A model generated the notes under the pieces. It was not told the DNA's origin. It saw only the letters and a program-made list of their open reading frames with translations, and searched no databases. The translations under genes were made by a program, and so were the position numbers. DNA of 64,000 nt, taken from Caballeronia sordidicola (GTDB taxonomy: Bacteria; Pseudomonadota; Gammaproteobacteria; Burkholderiales; Burkholderiaceae). Shown piece by piece: positions 34,406-41,878 of the stretch (its first letter is position 1; every line of letters starts with the position of its first letter). Location: positions 62,001 to 126,000 of the forward strand of contig NZ_MTHB01000275.1 of the NCBI RefSeq assembly GCF_002220365.1. The letters are read 5' to 3'.

Positions 34406-34788
34406 TCACATTACCCTTTGTACTATCGCTTCGGCGCCAATTGCCGTAGCCGTCGCAAGCGCGAGGCTTACCTCGGAATGGATCAGATAGTCGGCTTTCA
34501 CGCGGGCATCGATCAGTGGACGGAGTTTTTTACTGAGCGCCTGGGAGACAAAATAGTTGTCAATTTGTTTGCTGCAGGTCGGATTGGCTAACTGCGCGAT
34601 CAACTGCTGATGGCGTCCTCGCGCGGTGCCCACCGATCCTGGCGCGGGAAGGGCATTGTGAAACGCATTGGCAGCATGAAATGCGCCGTAGTACGCGCGA
34701 CTGCAACCGCGCGATACTGCGGCTCGCCTAAGGCCTGCTTCAGCAACTCAGCAGCGCAGTCGACCAGTTCTCGGGGCGTGGAACTCAA
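34406..34788 (-). pseudogene. HEPN-domain (UPF0332) protein, frameshifted
   Basis: The TTG at 34788 overlaps the partner gene's stop (TTGA) and reads SSTPRELVDCAAELLKQALG. Around 34698-34706 the frame changes, after which SRAYYGAFHAANAFHNALP continues through RGRHQQLIAQL to RVKADYLIHSEVSLALATATAIG at the stop. SRAYYxAFHAA, RGRHQ and RxxADY are hallmarks of the UPF0332/HEPN family, whose members include toxin RNases of toxin-antitoxin and defence systems. The 383-nt length equals 128 codons minus one base, so one missing base explains it. Joined, the protein would have about 127 residues, normal for the family. Confidence 0.82.
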
Positions 34789-35554
34789 GATGCCGCCGCT
34801 TCAAAGACGACGTCGAACGCGACGTTCTTGTTGATGCCCGCTTTGTCTTCTTCCCTCGCTAATTCCACGTTCATGTCGAACGCTTTTTTGGCCCCCACGG
34901 GGACCGCGAAAGAATAAGTGACGCCGCTGAAAAAATCGTCCGCGGACGTTACGAGCACTGATCCGTTCGGCGGGATTTCATGGCGCCGAAGGACGACGCC
35001 TGCTACGTCGAGCTGCCGCCCAATCTGCTGATCCGACATTCCGGCATGACGAAGAATGGCGTTAGCCTGCATGACTTCCTCAACTTGATTCTCGTCCCAT
35101 TTGATGCGCATCTCTCTAGCCCTCTCGATGAACGAGGCTGCTTGCGCAATCGCGCCCGCCTTATAGAGCCGGCCTCGAGCAGCAGTGTGAAGTAACCTGT
35201 TTCCGGATTTCCTATAGCCGCATAAAGAGTCTGCGCGACTGAAAACCTGCCTAGATTTAACCGGTTTATCATCCAGTTTTCGCGGTTTGACCCCGAGTTT
35301 CCCAGTCGAACGCTGTTCGCAAAAGCGATTTCAGTTCCTGCCACGTCTCCAGCGAGACCTTTCCATGCGCCGGCTGCTTCCCAGGCAGCGCATGCGTCCA
35401 CCTTCATCAATGAATCGATCTCGCTCTTGATCTCCCGCCATTCGCACACGAGAGGCGTCAATTGCGATGAGTTGAAGTAGTGCGAAGTTGTTGCCTGGAG
35501 CGCGTTGATCCGGTCAAAAATTTGCGCTGTCTTTGGTTGGGTTATCGCTTTCAT
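34785..35554 (-). pseudogene. Unrecognised partner gene of the HEPN protein, frameshifted
   Basis: From the ATG at 35554 the frame reads MKAITQPKTAQIFDRINALQ through NPETGYFTLLLEAG. Near 35160-35170 the sense passes to another frame, YKAGAIAQAASFIERAREMRIKWDENQ, and ends FDVVFEAAAS at 34785. The joined protein would be about 256 residues: a helical first half with TPR-like character (RLNLGRFSVAQTLYAAIG) and a beta-rich second half (GSVLVTSADDFFSGVTYSFAVPVGAKKAF). No nucleotidyltransferase motif of the usual HEPN partner (GSxAxG) is seen, and I recognise no family. Its stop overlaps the HEPN start, so the two were translationally coupled. Confidence 0.7.
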
Positions 35555-35581
35555 TAGATACTATGGAAGGTCAGCGAGAGT

Positions 35582-35592
35582 AAGCCCCTTGG
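35582..35592 (+). repeat. Left subterminal inverted repeat of the IS110-family element
   Basis: AAGCCCCTTGG, matching the complement of 37181-37191 at 10 of 11 positions. An outer hexamer CTATGG lies 15 bp to its left. Confidence 0.7.
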
Positions 35593-35639
35593 AGTAAAAC
35601 GGAGGATTCGGATACCCGTTTTTCGAAAGGAGCACGGAA

Positions 35640-36791
35640 ATGGATGCGCCTGTCACGGCCCTTCAAGGGCAACATACAACGATCATCGGGCGGCTGTACG
35701 TCGCCTTCGAATTGGGCGATAAGAGCTGGAAGCTGTCACTGGGCGACGGTGTGCGCGCGCCGAGCCGGTGTACGGTGGTGGCCGGCGATACGGCGGCGGT
35801 CGTGACCGCGATCGCGAAAGCCAAAGCCCGCTGCCATCTAGGCGCTGATGCTCCCGTGTGCAGTTGCTATGAGGCCGGGCGAGACGGCTTCTGGCTGCAC
35901 CGCTGGCTGAGCGGACAAGGGGTCACCAACCTCGTAGTTGACCCGGCCAGTATCGAAGTGAACCGGCGGGCACGCCGTGCGAAGACGGATCGGCTCGACA
36001 GCGACAAGCTGCTGTCGATGCTGATGCGCTACCACGCGGGTGAACGGCGGGTGTGGGCGGTCGCGAGGATCCCAACGCCCGAGCAGGAGGATGAGCGGCG
36101 CGTGCATCGGGAACTCGGGCGTCTGCGGCAAGAGCGCACCGCCCACAGCAACCGGATCCGTTCGCTGCTGGTGTTGCACAACTTGCGGGTCGAGCGCATC
36201 GGTGGGCGCGCATGGGCGCACTGGTGGGCTCAGCAGGCCGGGCAGCTGTTACAAGGTTTGCGCTCCGAGATTGAACGCGAGTTCGAGCGGCTGTCGCTTG
36301 TTGCCAAGCAGATCAGGACGCTTGAGACGCTGCAGGAGCGTCAGGTCCACAGCGGTGCGCAACCCGCGATCGCGGTGCTGTCGAGGCTTGCGGGTATCGG
36401 CACCGGAAGTGCGTGGACCCTGGTCAAGGAACTGTTCGGCTGGCGGCAGTTTCACAACCGCCGTGAAGTCGCCGGCTGCCTGGGCCTGGCGCCCACGCCT
36501 TACGCAAGCGGCACCAGCGAAGTCGAACAGGGCACCAGCAAGGCCGGCAACAAACGGGCGCGATGGCTGATGGTGGAACTCGCGTGGAGCTGGCTGCGCT
36601 TCCAGCCGGCCAGCCAGCTGAGTCAGTGGTTCAAAGAGCGCTTCGCGGGAGGCGGCAAGCGCGTGCGACGCATCGGCATAGTGGCGCTTGCGCGTCGTCT
36701 GTCGATCGCCTTGTGGCGCTATCTGGAACAGGGCGAGATTCCGCTCGGGGCAACACTTAAGCCACCCGGCAGCAACACGATTGCAACCTGA
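35640..36791 (+). CDS. IS110-family DEDD transposase (recombinase)
   Basis: A 383-residue RNA-guided recombinase of the IS110 family. The N-terminal RuvC-like domain shows Asp27 (VAFELGDKSWKLS), Glu78 (CYEAGRDGFWLHR), and Asp117 and Asp120 (KTDRLDSDKL), the DEDD set. A coiled-coil segment follows (about 140-240). The C-terminal Tnp domain has LAGIGTGSAWTLVKELFGWRQF near 251-272 and the TSKAGNKRARWLMVELAW motif near 300-317 with the catalytic Ser. ATG at 35640 with AAAGGAG upstream. The frame is intact and the element could be active. Confidence 0.93.
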   Translation: MDAPVTALQGQHTTIIGRLYVAFELGDKSWKLSLGDGVRAPSRCTVVAGDTAAVVTAIAKAKARCHLGADAPVCSCYEAGRDGFWLHRWLSGQGVTNLVVDPASIEVNRRARRAKTDRLDSDKLLSMLMRYHAGERRVWAVARIPTPEQEDERRVHRELGRLRQERTAHSNRIRSLLVLHNLRVERIGGRAWAHWWAQQAGQLLQGLRSEIEREFERLSLVAKQIRTLETLQERQVHSGAQPAIAVLSRLAGIGTGSAWTLVKELFGWRQFHNRREVAGCLGLAPTPYASGTSEVEQGTSKAGNKRARWLMVELAWSWLRFQPASQLSQWFKERFAGGGKRVRRIGIVALARRLSIALWRYLEQGEIPLGATLKPPGSNTIAT

Positions 36792-36819
36792 GCGGCGAAT
36801 GATGATCGATGACACGGCT

Positions 36820-36990
36820 TGAGGGTCGACGCGCCCGGACAGTAAGAGGCTTGCCCGTCGGGCAAGCGTAGTTTTAGATGGGGCGCGTCGGTAACGGAGT
36901 GGTTCCAGCGCTCTGCGCATGCGGTATGAGGTGACCGGCCTGGCGCCGGCACGGATAGAAGTTGGTCCGGGGCGGTTACCCGGACATCAG
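36820..36990 (+). ncRNA. Candidate bridge/seek RNA of the IS110-family element
   Basis: Noncoding, hairpin-rich sequence directly after the transposase stop. An outer 10-bp stem CGACGCGCCC (36827-36836) / GGGCGCGTCG (36881-36890) encloses an 8-bp hairpin GCTTGCCC-GTC-GGGCAAGC (36849-36867). CCGGC/GCCGG (36935-36949) and GTCCGGG/CCCGGAC (36965-36985) follow. IS1111-type elements are known to encode their guide RNA in this 3' end. The stems are seen; the RNA, its ends and its guide loops are inferred. Confidence 0.5.
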
Positions 36991-37180
36991 ACACTCCGAC
37001 CTGATTCGTGTTGAAGTTTTTATTTATAAGAAGGATTCCGAACTTGAATCAGAAATCCTTTGCTGTGCGAGTTGTCCACCGCCGGCCAGCGTCGTGGTCG
37101 TGACAGGCGACCCGCTGGTCGGCCGTGGGCAACTCTCAGCACCCTCACATGGAGGTGACTGACCCACGGAAAACAGATCA

Positions 37181-37191
37181 CCAAAGGGCTT
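37181..37191 (-). repeat. Right subterminal inverted repeat of the IS110-family element
   Basis: CCAAAGGGCTT, partner of the repeat at 35582-35592. The outer hexamer CCATAG lies 13 bp to its right at 37205-37210. Confidence 0.7.
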
Positions 37192-37210
37192 GACTTCCAA
37201 TGCCCCATAG

Positions 37211-37512
37211 AAGTCCTACTGTGCTGACGTCAGGAGCGTACGCTGGTTGGGGATTCTTCGCCTGTCAAACTACGACGTGTGAAGAAATAAATTTTTTACT
37301 TAACCATGCAAATTGTTGTTGACAGCTTCCACGGGCGACCGATCAAGTATTGGACGTATTGAAGTGTTGCCGGCGTGTGGTCGTTCGAACGCTGAAGTGC
37401 CAGGACATGAGCCTACCGCCTTGGGTCAACGCGGTAACCCTGACTGGATGGCTAACGCTTGCCGGAAGTAATTTTTCGTCGACTATGAGGCCGTTAAAAG
37501 GCGTACGCCCAA
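37211..37512. other. Flank between the IS element and the right terminator
   Basis: About 300 bases with lower GC in the middle (a run of A/T near 37285-37315) and no recognisable gene. Before the IS arrived this stretch would have been the upstream region of the minus-strand partner gene. A minus-strand TTGACA occurs at 37268-37263, but no good -10 box follows at 17 bp. Confidence 0.45.
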
Positions 37513-37513
37513 A

Positions 37514-37549
37514 AGCAAAAACGCCGGCATGCCGGCGTTTTTGCTTTAC
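37514..37549. terminator. Terminator hairpin at the right edge of the accessory region
   Basis: Stem AAAGCAAAAACGCCGG / CCGGCGTTTTTGCTTT around a short CATG centre. It is almost the same as the hairpin at 34253-34281, sharing AGCAAAAACGCCGG and CCGGCGTTTTTG. It probably terminates the minus-strand DUF883 gene and any plus-strand transcript from the IS element. Confidence 0.88.
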
Positions 37550-37583
37550 CTCAGATCGATCATCGAATTTAACGCAATACCGA

Positions 37584-37952
37584 TCAGGATCGTCCCGCCA
37601 GAAATCCGACCAGCAGCGCGAGTCCTGCCACCGCGCCGAGCGTATGCCACGGTTTGTCGTGCACGAATTCGTCGGCGTAACCGGCGGCGTCGTTCAACCG
37701 TCCGGCAATGGCCGAAGACGATCCGTCGAACTGGGCACGCGCCGTTTTCAGCTTGGCCTGCAAGTCTTTGCGCAGCTTGTCCACGTCGATGTCCTTCGCA
37801 TCGCGGATTGAACTGTCGAGATCGTCGAGCAGGCCGCGCAACTGCGTGCTCGCGGTATCGACCGCGTCGCTTGCGCCCTGAACCGCGCGATGGCCCACTT
37901 TGGCCGCGCCATTGATGTTGCTATCGAGTGTGGAACGTGTGAACAGACCCAT
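37584..37952 (-). CDS. DUF883 (ElaB/YqjD-like) membrane-anchored protein
   Basis: A 122-residue protein with the DUF883 layout: an amphipathic helical body (about 25-95, including LLDDLDSSIRDAKDIDVDKLRKDLQAKLK) and one C-terminal membrane helix with small residues (TLGAVAGLALLVGFLAGRS, 104-122). E. coli relatives anchor stationary-phase ribosomes at the inner membrane. Function here is inferred from that family only. A terminator hairpin lies 35 bp downstream. Intact. Confidence 0.85.
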   Translation of the reverse strand: MGLFTRSTLDSNINGAAKVGHRAVQGASDAVDTASTQLRGLLDDLDSSIRDAKDIDVDKLRKDLQAKLKTARAQFDGSSSAIAGRLNDAAGYADEFVHDKPWHTLGAVAGLALLVGFLAGRS

Positions 37953-38091
37953 TTGCAGCTCCTTTGACGTGTCGTTTGTTTAATTCAACCCGCGCAATCC
38001 GCGTTTCAACCCAGCACTCCGCGAAGCGCGCCTCGTTTGCCGGCCGAACAATGCATGCAGCAGATTTCATTCCCGCACTCTGATCACACCG

Positions 38092-39390
38092 TCATTCTTC
38101 AACCAACGCGCCCAGATCCACCGTCCGCTCATTGCGCGCATGGCGCCGCATGGCAAGCCACATCATCACGCAGATAAAGACGCCGAACACCACAATAATC
38201 CATTCCACGGGCAGGTTGGTCGTCAGCAGAAGCGCGTACGCGCCGAGCATCGACAAAACGGCGAGGTTCTGGTTGAAATTCTGAACCGCGATGGATGCCC
38301 CGGCGGACAGCAGCGTCGCACCGCGATGCTGCAGGATGGCATTCATCGGCACGATGAAAAAGCCCGACAGCGCACCCAGCAGAATCATCAGCGGATACGC
38401 GCCCAAAATATAAAGTGGAACAAACAGCGGGCCGATATGCACGCCTGAACCCGACGGAAACAGGTCCTTGTTGTAGAACGCCATGCCGACAGCCACAGCA
38501 CCCGTCACCACGCCGATCGGCAGGACCTTGAGCGAACTGCGCAACGGCACCCACGCGGCGGCGGCACTTGCGCCGATCGCAATACCGAGCCCCGTCACAC
38601 CCTGCAGCACCGCTGCTTTTGATAACGACAAACCCAGGTTCGCCGCCGCCCATTTGAGTACCAACAGTTGCAAGGTAACCGCCGCGCCCCACAGCAAGGT
38701 GGTGACCCACAACGCGATCTGCGCCAGCTTGTCGCTCCATAACACCTTGAATGCATGGATGAAATCGCCGACGAGCTTTGACGGTTCCTTCAGCCGGTTA
38801 GGGTATCGCGCGCCGGTATCCGGAATGCCGATATTGATCACCGCGGCCGCGGCATAGACGATCATGACGGCGAACATGGCGGCGTCTGCGGCCGAGCGGA
38901 TCAGCACGAAATGTGCGCCGCCAATGAAGTGCTGCACGTACTGGCTGACCAGCGCACCGCCGATCACCGTGCCGAGAATCGTCGATCCAACTGTTGCCGA
39001 TTCAAGCCACGCGTTGGCCGGGATGAGCTTTTCGGGCGGCAAAAGCTCGGTGAGGATGCCGTATTTCGCTGGGGAATACGCGGCGGCGCCGAGACCGACC
39101 ACGCCGTAAGCGATCATGGGGTGCACGCCAAGGATCATCAGCGCGCAGCCACCGGCCTTCAGCGCGTTGGAGACGAACATGACATAGCGTTTCTGGATGG
39201 AATCGGAGAATGCACCCACGAACGGCGCGAGCAGCACATACGATACCGTGAAGAAAATCTGCAACAGCGGCGTGACCCACGACGCGGAATGCATCACCGA
39301 AAGCATCGCTATGGCGGCGATCAGCAGCGCGTTGTCGGCGAGCGACGAAACGAACTGCGCTGCAATGATCGTATAGAAGCCTTTTTTCAT
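38092..39390 (-). CDS. lplT: Lysophospholipid transporter LplT
   Basis: A major-facilitator-superfamily flippase that returns lysophospholipids to the inner face of the membrane for re-acylation. The ATG at 39390 gives MKKGFYTIIAAQFVSSLADNALLIAAIAML, the LplT N-terminus. The product has 432 residues and about 12 membrane helices, with the loop-2 motif YSPAKYGILTELLPPEKLIPANAW near 105-128. A 46-residue in-frame extension upstream is Ala/Pro-rich and rejected. No fused acyltransferase (Aas) domain is present. It ends with an Arg/Val tail. Confidence 0.93.
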   Translation of the reverse strand: MKKGFYTIIAAQFVSSLADNALLIAAIAMLSVMHSASWVTPLLQIFFTVSYVLLAPFVGAFSDSIQKRYVMFVSNALKAGGCALMILGVHPMIAYGVVGLGAAAYSPAKYGILTELLPPEKLIPANAWLESATVGSTILGTVIGGALVSQYVQHFIGGAHFVLIRSAADAAMFAVMIVYAAAAVINIGIPDTGARYPNRLKEPSKLVGDFIHAFKVLWSDKLAQIALWVTTLLWGAAVTLQLLVLKWAAANLGLSLSKAAVLQGVTGLGIAIGASAAAAWVPLRSSLKVLPIGVVTGAVAVGMAFYNKDLFPSGSGVHIGPLFVPLYILGAYPLMILLGALSGFFIVPMNAILQHRGATLLSAGASIAVQNFNQNLAVLSMLGAYALLLTTNLPVEWIIVVFGVFICVMMWLAMRRHARNERTVDLGALVEE

Positions 39391-39594
39391 TAGACGGAGA
39401 GGAACGGCGGCAGAAAGGGGGAGGAATACCGCGAACGGCGAGCAGGACACTTTAGCGGAGCCGGCGGCGGCGCGCAGAAATGCGCGGGGAGCGTCAGGCT
39501 TTCGGACGCCCGCAGCGCGTTTCGGCAAGCGTACGAAAGCCAGGCCGAAGCCGCTGCGACACCGCGTACGGAATGGGGCTCCGCCTGCTCAAAC

Positions 39595-39621
39595 AAAAAA
39601 GGCGGCCGCAGCCGCCTTTTT
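39595..39621. terminator. Terminator between suhB and lplT
   Basis: Stem AAAAAAGGCGGC / GCCGCCTTTTT with a CGCA loop. It lies 30 bp after the suhB stop on the minus strand and separates it from lplT. Confidence 0.92.
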
Positions 39622-39650
39622 CAATCGTTTTTCAACCGCTTTTTCAACCC

Positions 39651-40451
39651 CTAGGCGCTTTGGCGCGTGGTGGTGAAGGGATCGAGGATCTTGATCATCT
39701 GCGCGTAGACCTTCGGATTGCCCGCCACGATCTCGCTCTTGTGCAAGAAATCCGATTCACCGGTGTAGTTACCCACCAGACCGCCCGCTTCGGTGATCAG
39801 CAGGCTGCCCGCCGCCACGTCCCATGCGTTGATGCCTTGCTCGAAGAACGCATCGAGCCGGCCTGCGGCCACATTCGCGAGATCCAGCGCGGCGGCGCCG
39901 GGGCGACGCAAGCCGGCACAGGCTTCGGTCATCTGCGAGAAGAGCTTGCAATATGCGTCAAGCCCCGCGCCGTCGCGGAACGGGAAACCCGTGCCGACGA
40001 GCGCGTCGCCGAGGCGATCCAGTTTTGCCACGCGAATGCGCCGCTCGTTCAGATAAGCGCCGCTGCCGCGCGACGCAGTGAAAAGGTCGTTGCGAGTGGG
40101 GTCGTACACCACCGCTTGCGTGATGATGCCCTTGTGGGCCAGCGCGATGGAGACGCAGTAATACTGGAATCCGTGGATGAAGTTGGTCGTGCCGTCGAGC
40201 GGATCGATGATCCACTGGAACTCCGAGTCTTTGTCCTGCACGCCGGATTCCTCAGCGAGGATGGAGTGCTTCGGATAGGCGGTGGTCAGCGTTTCGATAA
40301 TCGCTGCCTCGGAAGCCTTGTCGACTTCCGTCACGAAGTCGTTATGCTGTTTTTTGCTGACCTGGATGCGGTCCAGGTCCAGCGACGCGCGATTGATGAT
40401 CTGTCCGGCGCGGCGAGCGGCCTTGACAGCAATATTGAGCATCGGATGCAT
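39651..40451 (-). CDS. suhB: Inositol-1-monophosphatase SuhB
   Basis: An inositol monophosphatase-fold enzyme; in E. coli SuhB also joins the rRNA antitermination complex. From the ATG at 40451 (MHPMLNIAVKAARRAGQ), preceded by AAAGGA, it has 266 residues. Metal ligands are ILAEESG near 64-70, WIIDPLDGTTNFIHG near 80-94 and NAWDVAAGSLLITEAGG near 210-226. A frame extension to 40640 crosses the promoter region and is rejected. Divergent from trmJ, as in many beta-proteobacteria. Confidence 0.95.
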   Translation of the reverse strand: MHPMLNIAVKAARRAGQIINRASLDLDRIQVSKKQHNDFVTEVDKASEAAIIETLTTAYPKHSILAEESGVQDKDSEFQWIIDPLDGTTNFIHGFQYYCVSIALAHKGIITQAVVYDPTRNDLFTASRGSGAYLNERRIRVAKLDRLGDALVGTGFPFRDGAGLDAYCKLFSQMTEACAGLRRPGAAALDLANVAAGRLDAFFEQGINAWDVAAGSLLITEAGGLVGNYTGESDFLHKSEIVAGNPKVYAQMIKILDPFTTTRQSA

Positions 40452-40788
40452 GAAAATAGTCCTTTGGCCGGCGGCTGCGCTCCACGCACGCGCGTGAAGT
40501 CTCAACCCCGAACGGAAAACTGCCCCAGCCAGCGGGCAAAAACGACGTGTGTCGACGGCAACGAATTGAAGAAGAGCGGGGCGCGTGCCTTCTTTGAACT
40601 GCAATAGCGCCGGATTACAGCGACTTGCAACAGCGGACACGCGCGAACGGGCTATTTTACCCGAGTCGGCCGCCGGCGCGTGGCGTGCGAGCAGCTTATG
40701 TCGCCGGATAAGTCGTCGGATAGGTCGCCGGATGGGCCGCGCGGCGATACCATGACGTTTCTTTCAACCTTCCGGCAAGTGTTTCCCC
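40452..40788. other. Divergent suhB/trmJ intergenic region with short tandem repeat
   Basis: 337 bases without a gene, holding both promoters. Three imperfect 12-bp units, consensus GTCGYCGGATRR, run in tandem at 40700-40735. No strong sigma-70 promoter pair is obvious. Confidence 0.55.
40700..40735 (+). repeat. Three 12-bp tandem repeat units upstream of trmJ
   Basis: GTCGCCGGATAA, GTCGTCGGATAG and GTCGCCGGATGG follow one another. They lie 54 bp before the trmJ start in noncoding DNA. Confidence 0.9.
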
Positions 40789-41604
40789 TTGGACCTGAAC
40801 CCCTCATCACACTCCCCGGATCGCCCAGACGACGCTTTTGCGTCAACCCGCTTCGTGCTGGTCGAGCCGAGCCATCCCGGCAATGTCGGCGCGGCGGCGC
40901 GCGCGCTCAAGACGATGGGATTTTCCCGGCTGGTCGTCGTCGCGCCAAAAATCGCGTTCGTCACGTGCGAGCCGGAAGCGATCGCGATGGCGAGCGGCGC
41001 CGACGACGTGCTCGCGTCGGCGCAAGTTGTCGAAACACTCGCCGATGCCCTGACGGGCGTGCATTGGTCGATCGCGTTGACGGCGCGTTCGCGGGAATAT
41101 GGGCCGCCGCAGATGGCGCCGCGCGCCGCTGCAGAGAAAGCCTGCGAGTTCGTGGGGCAGGGGCGCGGCGGAAATTCGGGCGCCATTGCGCTGGTGTTCG
41201 GTAACGAGCGCGTGGGCTTGTCGAATGCCGACGTAGAACGCTGCAGCGCGCTCGCGCACATTCCGGCGAATCCCGCCTATAGCTCGCTGAATCTGGCGCA
41301 GGCGGTTCAGGTTCTGGCCTACGAGCTGCGGCTCGCGCTACTCGGTCACGCGGACGCAATGCCAGCCATTTTCGCGACGGCGGGCGCTGCAACGTCTGCC
41401 CCAAGCGCGTCCAGCGACGAGATAGAAGGGATGTACACGCATCTGGAACAGGCGTTAGTCACACTCGATTTCCTCGACCCGGCCAACCCGAAGAAACTGA
41501 TGTCGCGGCTGCGACGGCTTTTTTCACGCTCGGGACTGGAGCACGAGGAGGTGAACATTCTGCGGGGTATAGCCAAGCATATTCTTCTGAAGATCAAGCA
41601 ATAG
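40789..41604 (+). CDS. trmJ: tRNA (cytidine/uridine-2'-O-)-methyltransferase TrmJ
   Basis: A SPOUT-fold enzyme that 2'-O-methylates tRNA position 32. The 271-residue product shows VLVEPSHPGNVGAAARALKTMGF (24-46), LVFGNERVGLSN near 142-153 and AYSSLNLAQAVQVLAYELR near 169-187, the three trefoil-knot motifs. The C-terminal helical extension (EGMYTHLEQALVTLDFL onward) is typical of TrmJ rather than TrmL. The start is TTG at 40789; upstream in-frame sequence has no family similarity. The short 275-bp gap to cysE suggests a shared direction, not proven co-transcription. Confidence 0.93.
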   Translation: MDLNPSSHSPDRPDDAFASTRFVLVEPSHPGNVGAAARALKTMGFSRLVVVAPKIAFVTCEPEAIAMASGADDVLASAQVVETLADALTGVHWSIALTARSREYGPPQMAPRAAAEKACEFVGQGRGGNSGAIALVFGNERVGLSNADVERCSALAHIPANPAYSSLNLAQAVQVLAYELRLALLGHADAMPAIFATAGAATSAPSASSDEIEGMYTHLEQALVTLDFLDPANPKKLMSRLRRLFSRSGLEHEEVNILRGIAKHILLKIKQ

Positions 41605-41878
41605 GAAGATCTTAAGCGCGTCAAAATCGTAGGGAGGCAGTAGTTTTATGCCACCAGGCAAAGGCGAAGACAAGTCGCGCACCGCCCGCGTTTCGCCGCT
41701 CGCGCATCCGGTCATCAACGCCGACACACCAACCCCTGACCGCTTTGCCAGCGGGGGCATCGCAGCGAACTTTCACGGCTCGCCCTACAATCTGCGGAAA
41801 TTGAACTATCGATTCCCGAATCCGTGCTGAGCCGCGCTTCCGAGAGTCGGCACCCTGGTCACCCACAGAGCTACTGCC

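Larger units (their letters stand above)
35561..37210 (+). mobile_element. IS110-family element, IS1111-like
   Basis: An element of about 1.65 kb containing one DEDD transposase gene and a long 3' noncoding end. Imperfect inverted repeats near both ends define it: AAGCCCCTTGG at 35582-35592 with CCAAAGGGCTT at 37181-37191 (10 of 11 match), and outside them CTATGG (35561-35566) with CCATAG (37205-37210). Repeats set inside the true ends, and a noncoding region after rather than before the transposase, fit the IS1111 subgroup. The exact ends could be a few bases further out. No target duplication is seen, as expected for the family. It lies 6 bp from the start codon of the broken partner gene. 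Confidence 0.8.

Noticed and set aside
34690..35175. Programmed -1 frameshifting in the HEPN cassette
   Set aside because: No slippery heptamer followed by a stable structure was seen at either frame change; decay is simpler.
39480..40607. 375-codon plus-strand frame over suhB
   Set aside because: Antisense shadow; the minus strand carries full SuhB motifs.
41648..41830. 60-codon frame between trmJ and cysE
   Set aside because: No family similarity; too short and poorly supported to call.
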